Shown here in pieces: positions 61,500 to 64,000 of a stretch of 64,000 nucleotides of DNA. The stretch spans positions 1 to 64,000 of the forward strand of contig DCLA01000005.1 of NCBI GenBank assembly GCA_002320815.1. The letters run 5' to 3'. Both the position numbers and the translations under genes were made by a program. The number at the start of each line of letters is the position of its first letter. Position 1 is the first letter of the stretch. Under the pieces are notes generated by a model. It had not been told where the DNA came from. It saw only the letters and a list, made by a program, of their open reading frames with translations, and searched no databases. Origin of the DNA: Myxococcales bacterium UBA1660 (GTDB lineage: Bacteria; Myxococcota_A; Polyangia; Polyangiales; Houyiibacteriaceae).

Positions 61500-64000
61500 T
61501 GCGCTGGTTGGTCGAGCTCTGTCTCCGGCAACGCTTCGTGGTCCTCGGCCTCGGGCTGGTGATCGTGGTCGTGGGCGCGGTCCTGACCCGCTGCGCGTCC
61601 TACGACGCCTTCCCCGAGTTCGCGCCCCCCCGGGTGGAGGTTCAGACCGAGGCGCCTGGACTCGGCAGCGAAGAGGTCGAGTCGCTGGTCACCACCCCGC
61701 TGGAGAGCGCCTTGGCCGGCGCCCCGGGTACCGTCGAGGTCCGCTCGAAGTCGGTCCTCGGGCTCTCCTCGGTCGTGCTGATCTTCGCCCGGGGGACCGA
61801 CCTGCTCGAGGCGCGGGCCCTGGTCGCGGAGCGGGTGGCCCGCGCGCGGCTCCCGGCGGTGGCCAGCCCTCCGGTGGTCCTCTCGCCTCTCTCGTCGACG
61901 TCGCGGGTCTTGAAGATCGCCATGGAGTCCGAGAGCCATTCGCAGATGGAGCTCACCGACCTGGCGCGGTGGGTGCTCAGGCCCCGTTTGATGAGCGTGC
62001 CCGGGGTCGCCAACGTGGCCATCTGGGGTGAACGCAACCGCCAACTCCAGGTCCTCGTCGATCCGGAGCGAGCGGCCGCCTCGGGCGTCGGCCTCGACGC
62101 GATCCGGGCCGCGACCCGCGGCGCCGTCACGCCGCGGCCCGGGGGCTTCGTGGACGGCCCCAACCAGCGGCTTCCGGTGGTCCACGCCGCGGTGGTCGAG
62201 ACCCCCGAGGACCTCGCCCGGATCCCGGTGGCCGGGGGCGCGGGGCTCACCCTCGGCGACGTCGCCGAGGTGGTGGAGGACCACCCCGCGCCCATCGGCG
62301 ACGCAGTGGTCACCGGGGGTCGCGGGCTGCTCCTCATCGTGGAGAAGCAGCCCGGCGCCAACACCCTCGACGTGACCCGCGGCGTCGACGAGGCGCTGGC
62401 TGCGCTCGCGCCCTCCATGCCCGGCGTGAGCACCGACGCCACCGTCTTCCGACCGGCGGGCTTCATCGAGCGTGCGCTGAGCAACCTCGGCCACGCCATG
62501 GCCATCGGCACGGGCCTGGTGGTGCTCATCCTCCTGCTCTTCCTCTGGGACTGGCGCACCGCGGTCATCAGCGTGGTGGCCATCCCGGTGTCGCTCCTGG
62601 TCGCGGCGGCGACCCTGGCCCTCCTCGGCCTCCCCATGGACACCATGGTGATCGCCGGGCTGATCATCGCCCTCGGCGAGGTGGTCGACGACGCCATCAT
62701 CGACGTGGAGAACATCCACCGACGGCTCCGCGAGGAGAAGCCCCGCGGTCTCACCGCTCGCCTCCAGGTCGTCCTCGCCGCGTCCCTCGAGGTGCGCAGC
62801 GCGGTGGTCCACGCCACCCTGATCGTGGTCCTGGTGTTCCTCCCGGTGCTCTTCCTGCCCGGCGTCGCGGGCGAGTTCTTCCGGCCCCTCGCCCTGGGCT
62901 ACGGCCTCGCGGTGATCGCCTCGATGTTCGTGGCGCTCACGCTCTCCCCGGTGCTCGCCTCGCTCTTGCTCCGCGGAAAGAGCCCCGAGCGCGAGCCGCC
63001 GTTCGCTCCCGCGATGCGCGCCCGCTACCGCCGCGCCCTGACGTCGGTCCTCCGGCGACCGCGGGCCGTCCTCGCGGGGGTGGCCATCGCCCTGGTGACC
63101 TCCGTCGTCGCCTTCGTCAGCCTGGAGGAGGCCTTCCTCCCGCACTTCGCGGAGAACGACTTCCTGATGCACTGGATCGGCAAGCCGGGCACGTCTCTGG
63201 AGGCGATGGCTCGCAGCACCGATCGCGTCCGCGACGAGCTCCTCGCCATCCCCGGCGTCCGGAACTTCGGCGCGCACATCGGCCGAGCCGAGGTCGCCGA
63301 CGAGGTGGTCGGCCCCAACTTCGCCGAACTCTGGGTGAGCGTCGACCCCGACGCGGACCTCCCGGCGACCCTCGCCGCGATCCAGCACGTGGTCGATGGC
63401 TACCCCGGGATCTACCGCGACGTGCAGACCTACCTGCAGGAGCGCATGCGCGAGGTGCTGAGCGGCGGCTCGGGGGCCATCGTCGTCCGCCTCTACGGTC
63501 CCGACCTCGACGTCCTTCGAGGGGAGGGCGCGCGCTTGGGCGACGAGCTCGAGGCGCTCCCGGGGATCGCGCACGCCTCGCCCGCGGCTCAGGTCACGGT
63601 CCCACAGCTCCGGGTCCGCCCCCGGCTCGACCGCTGCGCCGCGCTCGGCGTCGACCCCGGCCGGGTCCGCGAAGCGTCGGCGGTGCTCCTCCAGGGCGAG
63701 ACCCAGGGCACCATCGTGCGCGGCCAGCAACCCATCGACGTCGCGGTCTGGTCCCCGGCGGCGGTCCGAGACGACGTCTCCGCCCTCCGCGGGCTCCTCC
63801 TGGACCTCGGCAGTGGCCGGAGCGTTCGCTTGGGCGACGTGGCCGACGTCGACGTCACGCCGATGCGCAACACCGTCGAGCACCACGACGGGTCGAGGAA
63901 GCTCGACGTCACCGTGGAGCTCGCCCCCGGCGCCGACCTCGGCGCTGCCGCTCGCCGGATCGAAGAGCACCTCCGGGCCCACCCCCTGCCCGCGGGGCAT
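61499..64000 (+). CDS. RND efflux transporter permease (HME/CzcA-CusA-like), partial at the right edge
   Basis: Inner-membrane proton-driven pump; 834 codons are present and the gene runs off the window, about 200 short of the usual length. It begins RWLVELCLRQRFVVLGLGL, has AFPEFAPPRVEVQTEAPG, the docking and pore domain, and a second transmembrane block that starts FIERALSNLGHAMAIGTGLVV. The proton-relay helix reads IALGEVVDDAIIDVENIHRRL. The Asp of the CzcA motif DFGxxxDGAxxxxEN is replaced by ALGE..., with Asp-Asp at the second position, so the metal specificity rules of CzcA or CusA do not apply directly. The start overlaps the adaptor stop (TGATG). Substrate unknown. Confidence 0.9.
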   Translation, partial: MRWLVELCLRQRFVVLGLGLVIVVVGAVLTRCASYDAFPEFAPPRVEVQTEAPGLGSEEVESLVTTPLESALAGAPGTVEVRSKSVLGLSSVVLIFARGTDLLEARALVAERVARARLPAVASPPVVLSPLSSTSRVLKIAMESESHSQMELTDLARWVLRPRLMSVPGVANVAIWGERNRQLQVLVDPERAAASGVGLDAIRAATRGAVTPRPGGFVDGPNQRLPVVHAAVVETPEDLARIPVAGGAGLTLGDVAEVVEDHPAPIGDAVVTGGRGLLLIVEKQPGANTLDVTRGVDEALAALAPSMPGVSTDATVFRPAGFIERALSNLGHAMAIGTGLVVLILLLFLWDWRTAVISVVAIPVSLLVAAATLALLGLPMDTMVIAGLIIALGEVVDDAIIDVENIHRRLREEKPRGLTARLQVVLAASLEVRSAVVHATLIVVLVFLPVLFLPGVAGEFFRPLALGYGLAVIASMFVALTLSPVLASLLLRGKSPEREPPFAPAMRARYRRALTSVLRRPRAVLAGVAIALVTSVVAFVSLEEAFLPHFAENDFLMHWIGKPGTSLEAMARSTDRVRDELLAIPGVRNFGAHIGRAEVADEVVGPNFAELWVSVDPDADLPATLAAIQHVVDGYPGIYRDVQTYLQERMREVLSGGSGAIVVRLYGPDLDVLRGEGARLGDELEALPGIAHASPAAQVTVPQLRVRPRLDRCAALGVDPGRVREASAVLLQGETQGTIVRGQQPIDVAVWSPAAVRDDVSALRGLLLDLGSGRSVRLGDVADVDVTPMRNTVEHHDGSRKLDVTVELAPGADLGAAARRIEEHLRAHPLPAGH

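Overview
The window is uniformly GC-rich chromosomal DNA with dense, short-spaced genes. I infer a member of the Myxococcota (Polyangia, perhaps near Sandaracinus). The reasons are three Ser/Thr protein kinases, two of them multi-pass membrane kinases with a DWG in place of DFG; a DUF1552 plus DUF1592/1588/1585 gene pair; many Asp-rich, Cys-rich and PKD-type lipoproteins; proline-rich outer-membrane barrels; and several sigma-54-type regulators. I see no rRNA, tRNA, CRISPR array, insertion sequence or prophage. Most genes are ordinary chromosomal genes, and there is no sign of a horizontally acquired island.

Layout. 1-4.4 kb: a leftward run of pyrG, two tandem Cys-rich lipoproteins and an AEP-type primase-like gene. 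4.4-4.9 kb: a regulatory gap with palindromes. 4.9-9.7 kb: 3-hydroxybutyryl-CoA dehydrogenase, a lipoprotein whose start codon lies in a terminator-like hairpin, and a dinB-recN repair pair. 9.8-19.3 kb: an outer-membrane barrel, a membrane kinase, alaS, a duplicated DsbA/GST-kappa-like protein, an acidic LFG-motif protein, and a second barrel behind a sigma-54-type promoter. 19.5-27.4 kb: an orphan type III export-gate gene (sctV), a halogenase-like flavoprotein, and the recR-ybaB-dnaX cluster. 27.5-32.5 kb: an enlarged TRAP transporter pair, an AI-2E family permease and menB. 32.6-40.6 kb: a kinase-receiver fusion, a MOSC protein, a membrane-tailed 3-beta-HSD-like enzyme with a coupled unknown gene, a second membrane kinase and a PKD lipoprotein.

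40.7-46.4 kb is the most system-like part. An NhaC-type antiporter is followed, by short gaps or start/stop overlaps, by a TPR histidine kinase, a receiver with an unusual insert, a 110-residue protein repeating the kinase's LRHxxxK motif, and an AAA+ regulator whose receiver carries a four-cysteine insert and whose GAFTGA loop reads GAFSDA. I infer a dedicated phosphorelay linked to ion exchange.

46.4-54 kb: the DUF1552/DUF1592 pair, an orphan NtrC-type regulator with a coupled lipoprotein, a protein that keeps the key residues of RelA/SpoT alarmone synthetases, and a small lipoprotein. 54-64 kb: lon, translationally coupled (TTGA) to a membrane zinc metallopeptidase with a TPR-like tail, then a tripartite RND efflux operon whose pump gene runs off the right edge.

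Functions are assigned by reading motifs by eye; no database search was possible. Start codons were chosen from ribosome-binding sites, signal peptides and overlaps with neighbours.
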